Positions 26,191-35,510 are shown, counted from the first letter of the stretch. The stretch is 64,000 nt of DNA from CAKZNE01 sp963976435 (GCA_963976435.1 CAXBKQ010000010.1:1-64000); one strand, 5' to 3'. Translations and numbers: made by a program. The notes: generated by a model not told the origin, from the sequence alone.

Positions 26191-26900
26191 TATTTGTTCT
26201 TGAATTTGATGGAATCTTGAGCTTTCCCAACAAAGTCCCAATAATTGAATTCTTCCCCACCTTTAATGCTTACAATCTGGCTGATGCTTACTGTCTTTAA
26301 AATCCCCCATCTGCTCATTATTAAATCACTTTCCTTGTTTCCATCCCCTGCACTTTGGTGAAATGCCGATATGTTTTCAGGCTTTAATTCGGGATTTTTT
26401 TTCAGCCAGGCCTCAAACCATTCTTCTCTTTTCTTGCGCACTTCACTAGAATATAGCTTAGTACTCGACCAAATTTGCTTTTGATTGGGATTGAAAATTT
26501 TTAATTGAGTTTCATCCTCATCATGTACAATTGCAGAAAGTTTAGCTTCCTCTTTCAAAATCAAGGTAAAAGGTTCTAAATCTTTAAAATTATAGTGATT
26601 GTAAAAATCCTCAATGCTGTTTGCTTCAAAACTTTCCAAAACCATTATACCTCTACTTTTAGGATAACTGGCTCGGCGTTTATAGGCTTTTTCCCCTCCA
26701 TTGAGGATGCAAGCAGATCTGAATTTTGGCGAATGCGCAATCCAGGTACCATTTGCTTCCAAATCCTTAGGGAAGTAAACCTTCCTGTTTGCCACCTTTT
26801 CTCCAATAATATTTTGGGAAGATAAACGGTCAGATCTTTCATCCCTGTTGTGGGTGAATATATAGCCTTGTTCTACAGGTATATAGCTTAGAGTACACAT
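26190..26900 (-). CDS. NRDE (TANGO2-like) family protein
   Basis: A 236-residue member of the NRDE family, starting MCTLSYIPVEQGYIFTHNRD, with the name-giving NRDE at about 18-21 and Cys2 in the position of an Ntn-type nucleophile. FPKDLEANGTWIA and ACILNGGE are further family marks. Eukaryotic TANGO2 is linked to heme and lipid trafficking; the bacterial role is unclear. It is transcribed together with the ATP-grasp gene, with the stop and start overlapping by one base. Confidence 0.9.
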   Translation of the reverse strand: MCTLSYIPVEQGYIFTHNRDERSDRLSSQNIIGEKVANRKVYFPKDLEANGTWIAHSPKFRSACILNGGEKAYKRRASYPKSRGIMVLESFEANSIEDFYNHYNFKDLEPFTLILKEEAKLSAIVHDEDETQLKIFNPNQKQIWSSTKLYSSEVRKKREEWFEAWLKKNPELKPENISAFHQSAGDGNKESDLIMSRWGILKTVSISQIVSIKGGEEFNYWDFVGKAQDSIKFKNK

Positions 26901-27067
26901 ATCAAAATATTGAAATAGTACTCATAGTGATGCATGGCGATGGTATAGGATTTATTTAATTTATTTCAATGCTTTGTCAACTCAAGCAGCATTAGTTCAG
27001 GCTTTTCGGGGTACGACGATGCAAATAACAAATTTTTATTTAATCCATTAGCAATCTGAGATTTGAT

Positions 27068-28345
27068 TTATTTTTTCCGTTGTACAGGTCTGATAATGAG
27101 CCTAATTTTTTTGTCGTAGGAGAAATAGTTGATAAACCAATTGGTAAGTACTATGGCTTTGTTTCGAAATCCAACCAAGCCAATCAAATGCACTAACATC
27201 CACAATAGCCATCCTATAAATCCTTTGAATTTTACCCCATTCAGATCTGCTACTGCCTTATTTCTTCCAACTGTAGCCATGGTGCCAAGGTCTTTATATT
27301 TAAAGGCCTTAATTTCCTTGTTTTTTTCAAGGGAAATAAGATTTTTACCAAGGTTTAATCCTTGCTGAATAGCCACCTGTGCAAGCATTGGATGACCAAA
27401 AGGATTTTCTTCACTAACCATAGCGGCCACATCACCAATTGCATATATTCCCTTTAAGCCTATCAATTGATTGTATTCATCAACCAAATATCTTCCTCTG
27501 TTCAATACGCTATCTGAAAGACCATTGATAATATTTCCTTTTACTCCAGCTGCCCAAATAAGGGTAGAGGCAGGGAGCTTTTTTTTATTGGTTTGAGCAT
27601 ATTCACCATCATATTTTTCCACCCTTGTATCCAACCAAACATCTACTCCTAATTTTTCCAAATACTTTTTGGCATTTTTCTGAGCACTTTCGCTCATTGG
27701 CCCCAAAACATTAGAGCCTGATTCTACCAGGTGAATGGACATACGCCTGAAATCAAGGTCTGGATAGTCATTGGGTAAAACATGGGTCTTTAGTTCGGCA
27801 AGGGCTCCAGCTAATTCTACTCCCGTAGGTCCAGCTCCAACAATCACAAAATTCATCAACCTTTCTCTTTCTTCAAGGTCATTAGTGAGGGAAGCGGCCT
27901 CAAAATTTTGAAGCATCAAACTTCTTAAGTTTAAAGCTTCCGGAACGGTTTTCATTGGCATGCTGCCCAATTCCATATCCTTCATCCCAAAATAATTGGT
28001 AGAACTTCCAGAAGCGATAATTAGATGATCATAATCTATTTCGCCAATATCTGTACATAGGATTTTTTCATCTGCCTTTATTTCTATAGCCTCGGCCATT
28101 CTAAAATAAAATTCCTTTTGTCCCTTAAAAATATTTCTAATCGGGTAGGCGATAGAGTCGGGTTCTAATCCTGCCGTAGCTACCTGATAAAGAAGGGGTT
28201 GAAAAGTGTGGTAATTATGCTTGTCAATCATCACCACTTGAAATGGTTTTTTATTTAATTTTTTCGCGAGGGACAATCCTCCAAAACCGCAGCCTACAAT
28301 TACCACACGGGCTAAACTTGTATCTGGGATATTTAGGCTTTTCAT
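27068..28345 (-). CDS. ndh: Type II NADH dehydrogenase (NDH-2)
   Basis: A 425-residue FAD-dependent oxidoreductase that passes electrons from NADH to quinone without proton pumping, peripheral on the inner membrane. The FAD-binding VIVGCGFGGLSLAK is at about 16-29. NYHTFQPLLYQVATAGLEP (about 45-63) is the NDH-2 hallmark. The NADH-binding VIVGAGPTGVELAG is at about 167-180, and YAIGDVAAM is the second FAD contact. A hydrophobic/aromatic C-terminus (GWLLWMLVHLIGLVGF, about 380-395) anchors it to the membrane. It is likely a single-gene unit. Confidence 0.93.
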   Translation of the reverse strand: MKSLNIPDTSLARVVIVGCGFGGLSLAKKLNKKPFQVVMIDKHNYHTFQPLLYQVATAGLEPDSIAYPIRNIFKGQKEFYFRMAEAIEIKADEKILCTDIGEIDYDHLIIASGSSTNYFGMKDMELGSMPMKTVPEALNLRSLMLQNFEAASLTNDLEERERLMNFVIVGAGPTGVELAGALAELKTHVLPNDYPDLDFRRMSIHLVESGSNVLGPMSESAQKNAKKYLEKLGVDVWLDTRVEKYDGEYAQTNKKKLPASTLIWAAGVKGNIINGLSDSVLNRGRYLVDEYNQLIGLKGIYAIGDVAAMVSEENPFGHPMLAQVAIQQGLNLGKNLISLEKNKEIKAFKYKDLGTMATVGRNKAVADLNGVKFKGFIGWLLWMLVHLIGLVGFRNKAIVLTNWFINYFSYDKKIRLIIRPVQRKK

Positions 28346-28376
28346 TGTTTACAATTTAAACTTGCCAATCAGTGAT

Positions 28377-29333
28377 TTATCTAATTTTATTAAAGTTTTG
28401 AAATTCTCCTAACCTTCGGCCTCCTAATAATCGGCTTTCAAGCCAGGTAAGTATTCTGTATTTTAATTTTTCGTGCTTCGGAGTTTGTGATTTTTTTCTT
28501 CTTTTCCCATTATACTGCAATTCATTTTCCCAATCCATTTTTTTTAGCCAGTTTTTAAAGCTGCTGGGATGGCTACCTTTAAATTTTCTCACCCGATTTA
28601 GTGGCCCATAATCAAAGTTTAGCTCCTCTTTTTCAAATTTCTTCTGTGCCGCTTCTTTTCCATGGTAGGTGGTGCTTGCTGTTTTGCGCTTTTTATTCAT
28701 CATAGCTGGTGGTCTTACCCAGCCATAATGGTAAATCTCTGCATCAATCAGGGCAACATTGAGTTTTCGTGTTCCTTCTTTTCTTTGGTAATCTTCAAAT
28801 TGGTAGTTGAAATCGCCTTGGTGGTATCTAAATGATTGGGCATCTTTCCAGCTGTGAATTTCTTTGAGATTTCTAATAATTCTAATCTCTTTGGAATAAA
28901 AGGTATGAGAGGGATTATAATGCTCAAAATCACCCCAAAAATGTTTGTATCTAAATACGAGTCCTTCTACAAGTTGGTCTTTATGGTATTTGTTTATCGC
29001 AGCTTTTACTGTAGGGATATACTGTTCATGTAGGGCTTCATCACATTGAAGGTAAAAAAGCCAATCTCCAGTACAAGCCTCTTTTGCTAAATCTGTTTGA
29101 TGAGCAAAAATTGTGTTTTTGGGATATTTTTCACTCTCCCATTTACTGTGAATGATTTTTATTTTTTCAGAATTAAGGCTTAGAATTTCCTTTTCTGTGC
29201 TATCATCATCATCACAATCACCCAATACAACTACAAATTCATCTACCATGGAAAGTATAGATGAGATGGACTCTTTTGCCGGAATAAAGAGTTTACCAGC
29301 ATTTTTTACAAAAGTAAAACCACTAATTTTCAT
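28377..29333 (-). CDS. Family 2-like glycosyltransferase
   Basis: A 318-residue cytosolic GT-A enzyme. It starts MKISGFTFVKNAGKLF, has an acidic cluster GDCDDDDSTEKE (about 38-49) and a metal-binding LQCDEALHEQY at about 97-107 (D-x-D replaced by QCDE). The C-terminal third is very basic, with a KRRKKS stretch. Family members that read a V-K-N opening act on surface polysaccharide precursors, but donor and acceptor are not evident here. It stands 32 bp from ndh and 18 bp from the lipoprotein gene. Confidence 0.8.
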   Translation of the reverse strand: MKISGFTFVKNAGKLFIPAKESISSILSMVDEFVVVLGDCDDDDSTEKEILSLNSEKIKIIHSKWESEKYPKNTIFAHQTDLAKEACTGDWLFYLQCDEALHEQYIPTVKAAINKYHKDQLVEGLVFRYKHFWGDFEHYNPSHTFYSKEIRIIRNLKEIHSWKDAQSFRYHQGDFNYQFEDYQRKEGTRKLNVALIDAEIYHYGWVRPPAMMNKKRKTASTTYHGKEAAQKKFEKEELNFDYGPLNRVRKFKGSHPSSFKNWLKKMDWENELQYNGKRRKKSQTPKHEKLKYRILTWLESRLLGGRRLGEFQNFNKIR

Positions 29334-29350
29334 TTTACGGCTTTGCTGAT

Positions 29351-29788
29351 TTAACTAGAATGATCGGCTACAATTTTCCATTCCCCATTTATTTTTTTCC
29401 ATACCAATAAATAACTACCCCTTAAGGTATCGTGATCTCTAAATAGATTCCATCTCCCAGCTATCCACATTCCTGAGTTTCCAAGATTTTCAATTTTTTC
29501 ATTTTCAAAAAGCAAACGACCCATTTTATCTTTTGAGCTATAAGATTTTTTATAGTTGCTAAGAGTTTGTTCCCAGCCATAATTTAATCCTCTACTACCA
29601 ATAAATACTAGACTATCAGATTTTATATAGGGAATCATAAAATTTTCCAAGCTTCCCTCATTCCAGGCCTTTTGTTGATTTGCCATAATAGTCTCAACTT
29701 CCAATTTATCCTCAGACATTGATGGAGATTTGGGCTTTTGCTGGCAGGATAAAATGCCTAGTAGGGCTAAAGAAAAGATCCATTTCAT
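29351..29788 (-). CDS. SnoaL/DUF4440-like lipoprotein
   Basis: A 145-residue predicted lipoprotein with lipobox LGILSC (Cys at about 15) after a short hydrophobic start. The mature part has the NTF2-like fold pattern: a helix with IMANQQKAWNEGSLENFM, then strands ending GSYLLVWKKINGEWKIVADHSS, as in DUF4440/SnoaL-like proteins. Ligand or activity unknown. It overlaps the DinB gene by 4 bp and is probably co-transcribed with it. Confidence 0.8.
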   Translation of the reverse strand: MKWIFSLALLGILSCQQKPKSPSMSEDKLEVETIMANQQKAWNEGSLENFMIPYIKSDSLVFIGSRGLNYGWEQTLSNYKKSYSSKDKMGRLLFENEKIENLGNSGMWIAGRWNLFRDHDTLRGSYLLVWKKINGEWKIVADHSS

Positions 29789-30294
29789 AAATATCGTTCT
29801 TGAAGTATATTACAATGATGAAAACTATGACCAGCAATGATAAAGCCTATGGCTCTTGCCGAGCTTGGGCTGCCATTTGTATTTCCTATTTGATCTAAAT
29901 CCTCTTCCCTTAATCCTTTAATATTTCGAATAATAAACCTCCTTAATAGGGTAAAATCGTCTATTAATTCTGCTAGGCTGATATTTTCCAAATTGGCATT
30001 TTCTGCCCATTCGTTTTGATCGAAGCCTGGAAGAGGGTTTTTATCTTTTCGTGAAATGCTGATGGCTCTATAAATGAAAACTAAATCGCAATCAATTATA
30101 TGTCTCAACATTTGCTTTAGGGTCCATTTCCCTTCTGAATAGCTATAATTTTCCTTTTCAGAACCCATTTCATTTAAAATGTTGATAAGTCTATCTCCAC
30201 TATCCTGAAGATTTTGAAGAAGATCTGCCCCACGGGTTAATTCAATATAGTTTTTGTAAAATGGGTGGTATTCGCTTTCCGAAGGTCTTTTCAT
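29785..30294 (-). CDS. DinB-family protein
   Basis: A 169-residue four-helix-bundle protein of the DinB/YfiT type. The metal-ligand histidines fit LRHIIDCDLVF (about 64-74) and the closing IAGHSFHHCNILQERY (about 152-167), the two conserved His regions of the family. Members act as thiol-dependent S-transferases or are stress-induced with unknown chemistry. It lies 2 bp downstream of a zinc-ribbon gene and overlaps the lipoprotein gene by 4 bp. Confidence 0.88.
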   Translation of the reverse strand: MKRPSESEYHPFYKNYIELTRGADLLQNLQDSGDRLINILNEMGSEKENYSYSEGKWTLKQMLRHIIDCDLVFIYRAISISRKDKNPLPGFDQNEWAENANLENISLAELIDDFTLLRRFIIRNIKGLREEDLDQIGNTNGSPSSARAIGFIIAGHSFHHCNILQERYL

Positions 30295-30296
30295 AA

Positions 30297-30605
30297 CTAT
30301 AGCTTATTTAATTTTTGCTCGTATTCCTCCTCGGATAGATTGCCATTTAAAGCTTCATTGTTCAAATTCGCCATTTCCCGATATTTGGGCAAATCATTTT
30401 CATTGGTCTCTAAACTGAAATTGCAAATTGGGCAAAAGATGCTGAATTTTGAAGAAAATGGAATTAAGGGAATAAAGAAGAGGCTAAAAATTCTTCCCGT
30501 TTTTTGAAGTATCCAATGTTTTCGATTAGAACAATTCGGACAAAGCTTTTCTTCTATGGGTCCAATAGGCTTATTAACTCGATCTATACCAAAAATTAAT
30601 ATCAT
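30297..30605 (-). CDS. Zinc-ribbon protein
   Basis: A 102-residue protein starting at MILIFGIDRVN (ATG 30605); a Met five codons upstream is less likely given the family's M-I-x-x-F-G opening. One CxxC pair (CPNC, about 23-26) and a second (CPIC, about 59-62) frame a hydrophobic stretch FSLFFIPLIPFSSKF, as in the zinc-ribbon-15 family of Bacteroidota. The C-terminus is a short acidic helix (LSEEEYEQKLNKL). Function unknown. It is the first gene of the DinB unit. Confidence 0.75.
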   Translation of the reverse strand: MILIFGIDRVNKPIGPIEEKLCPNCSNRKHWILQKTGRIFSLFFIPLIPFSSKFSIFCPICNFSLETNENDLPKYREMANLNNEALNGNLSEEEYEQKLNKL

Positions 30606-30713
30606 GTTGTAAAGGTACATTCTAATTGAATTGCAAGTCCTTTTACTGGTAAAATAGAATCAATCCATATTTTTAATTTCTATAGATATGAAGCAATTTG
30701 CTAATTTTGAAGA

Positions 30714-30938
30714 ATGCCTACAGACAGAGATAAATTAATGAAGGGACTTCGATTTTTCGCTTTTGGATTTCCTTTTATTTTTTTAGGACCAATAGTATTT
30801 ACCATTGCCGGAATTCCTAGTTATAATGACGGCTCCTATCTATGGATCAGCTTAAGCATATTGTTTATGATTACAGCTGTAGTTTTATGTGTTAAAGGTT
30901 TAAAAACCGTTTTATCTGCCTTTTTCGATAAAAACTAA
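30714..30938 (+). CDS. Small two-TM protein (DUF6095-like)
   Basis: A 74-residue inner-membrane protein with hydrophobic segments at about 10-32 and 42-64, and basic ends. The opening D-K-L-x-K-G-L-R-F, with F-L-G-P at the end of TM1, resembles the short DUF6095 proteins of Flavobacteria. It is convergent with uvrA and overlaps its stop by 4 bp. Function unknown. Confidence 0.7.
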   Translation: MPTDRDKLMKGLRFFAFGFPFIFLGPIVFTIAGIPSYNDGSYLWISLSILFMITAVVLCVKGLKTVLSAFFDKN

Positions 30939-33745
30939 TGCACTAAATTCAATTTCTCTAATAGGTAAGGAGCAGTTTTACTTTCTTTAATGTCCATAAT
31001 TCCCTCTGGCTTACCTTGATAAACAAGATTTCCTCCTTTATCACCTCCTTCAGGACCTAAGTCAATCAACCAATCAGCACATTTCATAATATCAGGATGG
31101 TGTTCAATAACCAAAATACTATGTCCCTTTTTAATAAGTTCATTGAAGGATTTTAATAGTTTTTTGATATCGTTAAAGTGCAATCCAGTGGTAGGTTCAT
31201 CAAATATAAAAAGATGATGATTGCTATTTTCACTTTTCCCTAAGAAGGTAGCAAGTTTAATTCTTTGTGCTTCCCCTCCAGAAAGGGTGCTACTCGATTG
31301 ACCTAAAGTCACATAGCCCAAACCAACATCCTGTAGAACCTTGATTTTTGAAGCAATTTTAGTTTGGCCATTTTCCTCAAAAAATACTATGGCATCGTCG
31401 ACGGTTAACTCTAGAATATCAAAAATGGTTTTATCCTGAAATTTTACTTCTAGCACCTCATTCTTAAATCTTTTTCCATCGCAGTCATCACATTTTAAGT
31501 GAACGTCTGCCATAAATTGCATTTCAATGGTAATTTCCCCTTCCCCTTGGCACTTATCACATCTACCACCATCAACATTAAAAGAAAAATTACCAGATTT
31601 AAAACCTCTTGCTTTTGCTAGTGCTTGGTTTGCATATAGAGAACGGATATCATCATATGCTTTTAAATAGGTAACAGGATTACTTCTACTACTTTTTCCG
31701 ATAGGGTTTTGATCAACAAATTCTACAGAACTGATAGAGGCATAATCTCCTTCTAGCGCGCTGTGCTTTCCACTTTTATCTCCAAAACCACCAAGTTTCT
31801 TTTTTAAAGCAGGATATAGAATTCTTTTAATAAGAGTACTTTTTCCAGATCCGCTAACGCCGCTTACAACGCTAAGACAATGCAAGGGAATATCTACATT
31901 GATGTTTTTAAGATTATTTTCTCTAGCTCCAATAATTTTGAGAAATTTTCGCGGTGACTTCCTTTCTTGTGGTAGACTTATTTCATCCCTACCATTTAGG
32001 TAATTGGCGGTATGGCTATCTACGTTTCCAATATCTTCAGGTTTTCCGGCATAAATGATTTCCCCACCATGAGATCCAGCTTCAGGTCCGATGTCTATGA
32101 TATAATCACTGGCCTTCATCACTTCTTCATCATGCTCTACTACGATTACAGTATTTCCAATATCCCTTAAGTTTTTCACTACAGAGATTAACCTTTCTGT
32201 ATCTCTAGGATGAAGTCCAATACTTGGTTCATCAAGAATATAGGTGGAGCCTACAAGAGCACTTCCAATGGAGGTGGCCAGGTTAATTCTTTGCGATTCA
32301 CCACCTGAAAGGGAATTACTCACCCTATTTAGAGTAAGATAGCTAAGACCCACATCTAGGAGATATTTCAATCTACTTTTGATTTCAATCAAGAGTCTTT
32401 TGGCAATTTCTAGGTCTTGAGGATTTAAGTCAATCTCTTCAAAGAAAACCGAAAGCTTATCTATAGGCATCAGAACAAGTTCACTAATGGAATAGCCATT
32501 TATTTTTACATAGTTGGCCTCTTTTCTCAATCTTGCTCCTTCGCATTCGGGGCAGATGGTTTTGCCTCTATATCTGGAAAGCATTACCCGGTATTGAATT
32601 TTATAGCTTTTGGATTCAATGTATTTAAAAAATGAGTTTAGGCCTTTAAAATCTTGGCTTCCTTCCCAAAGTTGTTTTTTTTCAGATTTACTCAATTCGA
32701 AATAGGGGCGATGAATGGGGAAATTTGATTTATCGGCAGCCTGAATAAGTTGTTCCTTCCATTCTTGCATTTTTTCACCCTTCCAAGCGGCAACAGCATC
32801 TTCATAAACAGAAAGACTAGAATCTGGAATTACCAGATCTTCATCTATTCCTATCACCATTCCAAAGCCTTCACATTTTGGACATGCCCCAAAAGGATTG
32901 TTGAAGCTAAATAGGTGCATACTGGATTCTTCAAACTCAATTCCATCCTCTTCAAACTTACTGGAAAACTGGAATTCATTTTTCTGACTATCATTTAAGA
33001 TGGTACAGATTCCTCTTCCTTCAAAGAAAGCGGTTTGAATAGAATCGGCAACTCGGTTCTTTTGTTCTTCAGAAGAGGTATCTGCACTCAGCCTATCCAC
33101 AACTATTTCTAAAAGATCGTCTTCTAAAATGGTATTACTATCCACTTCTTCCAGTCGAACCACCTTACCATTAATAGAGATTCTAGAATATCCCTGTTGT
33201 TCCAAAATGGCTATTTGATCCTTTAATTTACGATCATGGAGTAGGAGAGGACATTTAATCATTATTCGATCTGTAGGATCTAGGGATTGAATAAGATTGA
33301 GAACATCTTTAAGTTCATGTCTTTTTACCTCTTTCCCAGAAATGGGGCTAAAAGTTTTTCCAATTCTTGCAAAAAGGACTTTTAGATAATCATAAATTTC
33401 AGTGGTTGTGCCAACGGTGGATCGAGGGTTACGGGAAATTACTTTTTGTTCGATGGCTACAGCTGGAGACACACCTTTAATATATTCCACATCTGGTTTG
33501 TCCAACCTTCCTAAAAACTGGCGGGCATAGGAGGAAAGACTTTCTACATACCTTCTTTGTCCTTCTGCATAAAGAGTATCGAAGGCTAAAGACGATTTCC
33601 CAGAACCACTTAAACCCGTAATTACAGTGAGCTTTTTATGTGGTATAGCCACATCAATATTCTTAAGGTTGTGAACCTTAGCACCTTTGATTATTATATA
33701 TTTTCTAGGGTCTAAATTCTCTAGGAAGTTTTGCTGCATTTTCAT
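30935..33745 (-). CDS. uvrA: Excinuclease ABC subunit A
   Basis: A 936-residue damage-recognition ATPase of nucleotide excision repair, acting with UvrB. Two ABC modules are visible: Walker A GLSGSGKSS at 44-52 with signature SLSGGESQRINLA, and a second GVSGSGKSTLIK with signature TLSGGEAQRIKLA. Zinc-type cysteines appear as CPKCEGFG / CPECEGARL and CDKCQGEG / CDDCDGKR. The site that in many UvrA proteins holds a CPxC near residue 130 reads SPISG here, which I believe is usual in Bacteroidota. It is a single-gene unit read away from the sigma factor. Confidence 0.96.
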   Translation of the reverse strand: MKMQQNFLENLDPRKYIIIKGAKVHNLKNIDVAIPHKKLTVITGLSGSGKSSLAFDTLYAEGQRRYVESLSSYARQFLGRLDKPDVEYIKGVSPAVAIEQKVISRNPRSTVGTTTEIYDYLKVLFARIGKTFSPISGKEVKRHELKDVLNLIQSLDPTDRIMIKCPLLLHDRKLKDQIAILEQQGYSRISINGKVVRLEEVDSNTILEDDLLEIVVDRLSADTSSEEQKNRVADSIQTAFFEGRGICTILNDSQKNEFQFSSKFEEDGIEFEESSMHLFSFNNPFGACPKCEGFGMVIGIDEDLVIPDSSLSVYEDAVAAWKGEKMQEWKEQLIQAADKSNFPIHRPYFELSKSEKKQLWEGSQDFKGLNSFFKYIESKSYKIQYRVMLSRYRGKTICPECEGARLRKEANYVKINGYSISELVLMPIDKLSVFFEEIDLNPQDLEIAKRLLIEIKSRLKYLLDVGLSYLTLNRVSNSLSGGESQRINLATSIGSALVGSTYILDEPSIGLHPRDTERLISVVKNLRDIGNTVIVVEHDEEVMKASDYIIDIGPEAGSHGGEIIYAGKPEDIGNVDSHTANYLNGRDEISLPQERKSPRKFLKIIGARENNLKNINVDIPLHCLSVVSGVSGSGKSTLIKRILYPALKKKLGGFGDKSGKHSALEGDYASISSVEFVDQNPIGKSSRSNPVTYLKAYDDIRSLYANQALAKARGFKSGNFSFNVDGGRCDKCQGEGEITIEMQFMADVHLKCDDCDGKRFKNEVLEVKFQDKTIFDILELTVDDAIVFFEENGQTKIASKIKVLQDVGLGYVTLGQSSSTLSGGEAQRIKLATFLGKSENSNHHLFIFDEPTTGLHFNDIKKLLKSFNELIKKGHSILVIEHHPDIMKCADWLIDLGPEGGDKGGNLVYQGKPEGIMDIKESKTAPYLLEKLNLVH

Positions 33746-33935
33746 TCAAATCTGAAGAATTGCAAAAGTATTAAACATATGATTGTTTGGATAATAGATT
33801 TAAAATTATATATTTGAAAAAGGGAAAGGAATTTTTCCCTCAGTTCGCAATACATATTAATTTAAAATAAAGCGCTTATACATACATCTACTTGAAATTT
33901 TATTTATTAGGTACTAACCCAAAAGCAAGTAGATT

Positions 33936-34520
33936 ATGGATTATTCGAAGCAGAGCGATAGCGAGTTGATCAAAGGTTACCTTGGCGGTAATGAAATCAC
34001 ATTAGAATTTTTAATCAAAAGACACCAACAGAGAATTTTCTCTTATATCATTGTGCGCATTCAAGATCAGGATTTAGCAAATGATGTTTTCCAGGATACT
34101 TTTGTGAAAATCATCAATACCTTTAAAAGGGGTAAATATAATGAGGAGGGGAAATTTCTTCAATGGGCGATGAGAATTGCTCATAATTTAATAATCGATC
34201 ATTATAGAAAGCAAAAGCGCATGCCTACTATGTCTCCAAATTCAGACTTTGATATTTTTAATATTATCAGGGATCCTAAAATGAATGTGGAAAGCAAAAT
34301 CATTAAGGATCAGATTGAAAGTGACCTCCACAAGTTGATAGAAGAATTACCAGAAGAACAAAAAGAAGTATTAAAACTTCGTCATTTTTGTGAGTTGAGC
34401 TTTAAGGAAATAGCTGATCAAACTGGGGTAAGCATCAATACTGCATTAGGAAGGATGAGGTATGCTCTAATCAATTTAAGGAAGTTGATGGAAAAGAATA
34501 AAGTTACATTATTACAATAA
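33936..34520 (+). CDS. ECF-type RNA polymerase sigma factor
   Basis: A 194-residue sigma-70-family factor. Region 2 spans about 10-85, with DLANDVFQDTFVKI (-10 recognition and core binding) and KFLQWAMRIAHNLIIDHYRK. Region 4 spans about 128-185, with LPEEQKEVLKLRHFCELSFKEIA and SINTALGRMRYAL as helix-turn-helix. No anti-sigma gene lies next to it; a 48-codon frame follows 65 bp downstream. In Bacteroidota such stand-alone ECF factors often drive housekeeping or stress genes; the target here is unknown. Confidence 0.92.
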   Translation: MDYSKQSDSELIKGYLGGNEITLEFLIKRHQQRIFSYIIVRIQDQDLANDVFQDTFVKIINTFKRGKYNEEGKFLQWAMRIAHNLIIDHYRKQKRMPTMSPNSDFDIFNIIRDPKMNVESKIIKDQIESDLHKLIEELPEEQKEVLKLRHFCELSFKEIADQTGVSINTALGRMRYALINLRKLMEKNKVTLLQ

Positions 34521-34585
34521 TTTGTTGTTGATGCAATATGGGTTTAAAGAGGTCGTTACTTTAGGGTAACAACTAAAATTTGCCT

Positions 34586-34732
34586 ATGGCTAGTACCACT
34601 ACAATTAAAAATGTACCTGATGCACATTTTAAGCCCTGGAAAGAAACCGTAAAATTTTTGCTCGATTATTCTAAAAGTATGGAAGTGAAAAAATCGGAAT
34701 CTGGTAAAGAATTCGTATTTCTACGGAACTGA
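34586..34732 (+). CDS. Small protein, 48 aa, downstream of the sigma factor
   Basis: ATG 34586 to TGA 34732 encodes 48 residues (MASTTTIKNVPDAHFKPW, a Lys-rich middle, ending KEFVFLRN). The frame has protein-like composition, begins 65 bp after the sigma factor stop and ends one base before an intrinsic terminator, as expected of a real last gene of an operon. I do not recognise a family, and it is too short for a classical anti-sigma factor. Confidence 0.6.
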   Translation: MASTTTIKNVPDAHFKPWKETVKFLLDYSKSMEVKKSESGKEFVFLRN

Positions 34733-34761
34733 AAAAAACCCGCTTTAAAGCGGGTTTTTTT
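34733..34761 (+). terminator. Intrinsic terminator
   Basis: AAACCCGCTTTAAAGCGGGTTTTTTT: a 7-bp GC-rich stem ACCCGCT/AGCGGGT with a tiny loop and a run of seven Ts. It ends the sigma factor/small protein transcript and begins directly after the TGA at 34730-34732. Confidence 0.9.
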
Positions 34762-34841
34762 ATGTCCAATGATCTCATAGCCTTTCCCAATCTCATGGCC
34801 AATACAATTATTTTACCTTTGGTTAAACAAAAAATATTAAG

Positions 34842-35123
34842 ATGAAAGCCATTTGGAACGATACAGTAATTGCCGAAAGTGATGAAACCATAATCGTAGA
34901 AAACAATCATTACTTTCCCGCTGATTCGATAAAAAAAGAGTTTTTCAAAGAAAGCAATACTCATACTACATGTCCTTGGAAAGGTGAAGCAAATTATTAT
35001 TCCGTTGAGGTATTTGGTTCCGTAAATAAAGACTCTGCATGGTACTATCCTAAGACTAGCGCCTTAGCAAATCATATTGAAGGATATGTGGCTTTTTGGA
35101 AAGGGATTGAGGTTAAGCAATAG
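34842..35123 (+). CDS. DUF427 domain protein
   Basis: A 93-residue DUF427 protein. The family pattern is clear: MKAIWNDTVIAESDETIIVE opening, FPADSIKKEFF, T-x-C-P-W-K-G at about 46-51, then YYSVEV and a C-terminal W-Y-Y-P...Y-V-A-F-W-K. The biochemical role is unknown. A TACCTTTG box (34814-34821), a good -7 match for Bacteroidota, lies 20 bp upstream of the ATG; no clear -33 TTG is seen. Confidence 0.9.
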   Translation: MKAIWNDTVIAESDETIIVENNHYFPADSIKKEFFKESNTHTTCPWKGEANYYSVEVFGSVNKDSAWYYPKTSALANHIEGYVAFWKGIEVKQ

Positions 35124-35152
35124 TTAAATTTTTTATTTTAAGGGACTTATGT

Positions 35153-35181
35153 TTTGTAAGTCCATTATTAGTTTACCTTTG
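35153..35181 (+). promoter_or_regulatory. Putative promoter of the cold-shock gene
   Basis: TTTG (35153-35156) and TACCTTTG (35174-35181), spaced 17 bp, resemble the Bacteroidota -33/-7 promoter, though the spacing is shorter than the usual 19 to 21. The ATG of the cold-shock gene is 30 bp downstream. Confidence 0.4.
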
Positions 35182-35211
35182 TGCTTTATTATTTTTAATT
35201 ATTTTACAGTT

Positions 35212-35403
35212 ATGCCAAGAGGTACAGTAAAGTTTTTTAATGAATCAAAAGGATATGGTTTCATTAAAAACGAAGAAACACAAGAAGACGTTTTCGTTCA
35301 TGTTTCAGGTTTAAACCACGAAGTTAGAGAAGGTGATTCCGTAACATTTGATGTTAAGGAGGGAAAAAAAGGATTAAACGCAGTCAACGTACAGACTGAC
35401 TAG
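35212..35403 (+). CDS. Cold-shock protein (CspA family)
   Basis: A 63-residue single cold-shock domain, starting at MPRGTVKFFNESKGYGFIK; the frame is open upstream but the family start is at ATG 35212. RNP1-like KGYGFIK and RNP2-like VFVHVS are the nucleic-acid-binding motifs. It acts as an RNA chaperone that melts secondary structure. It is a single-gene transcript with its own promoter and terminator. Confidence 0.96.
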   Translation: MPRGTVKFFNESKGYGFIKNEETQEDVFVHVSGLNHEVREGDSVTFDVKEGKKGLNAVNVQTD

Positions 35404-35426
35404 AATACATCTCTTTTAGAACTAAC

Positions 35427-35453
35427 AAAAATCCCGCTTTTGCGGGATTTTTT
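35427..35453 (+). terminator. Intrinsic terminator of the cold-shock gene
   Basis: AAAAATCCCGC, loop TTTT, GCGGGATTTTTT: an 8- to 10-bp stem followed by Ts, 24 bp after the cold-shock stop. Confidence 0.9.
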
Positions 35454-35510
35454 AGTTTATAGAAATCTTATTATCAATTTTTTGAGCTATTTCAAATCCT
35501 GCATACAAAA

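Noticed and set aside
30935..33745. UvrA lacking a zinc-binding CPxC near residue 130
   Set aside because: SPISG at this place appears to be usual in Bacteroidota UvrA, and the other Cys clusters are intact, so it is not a defect.
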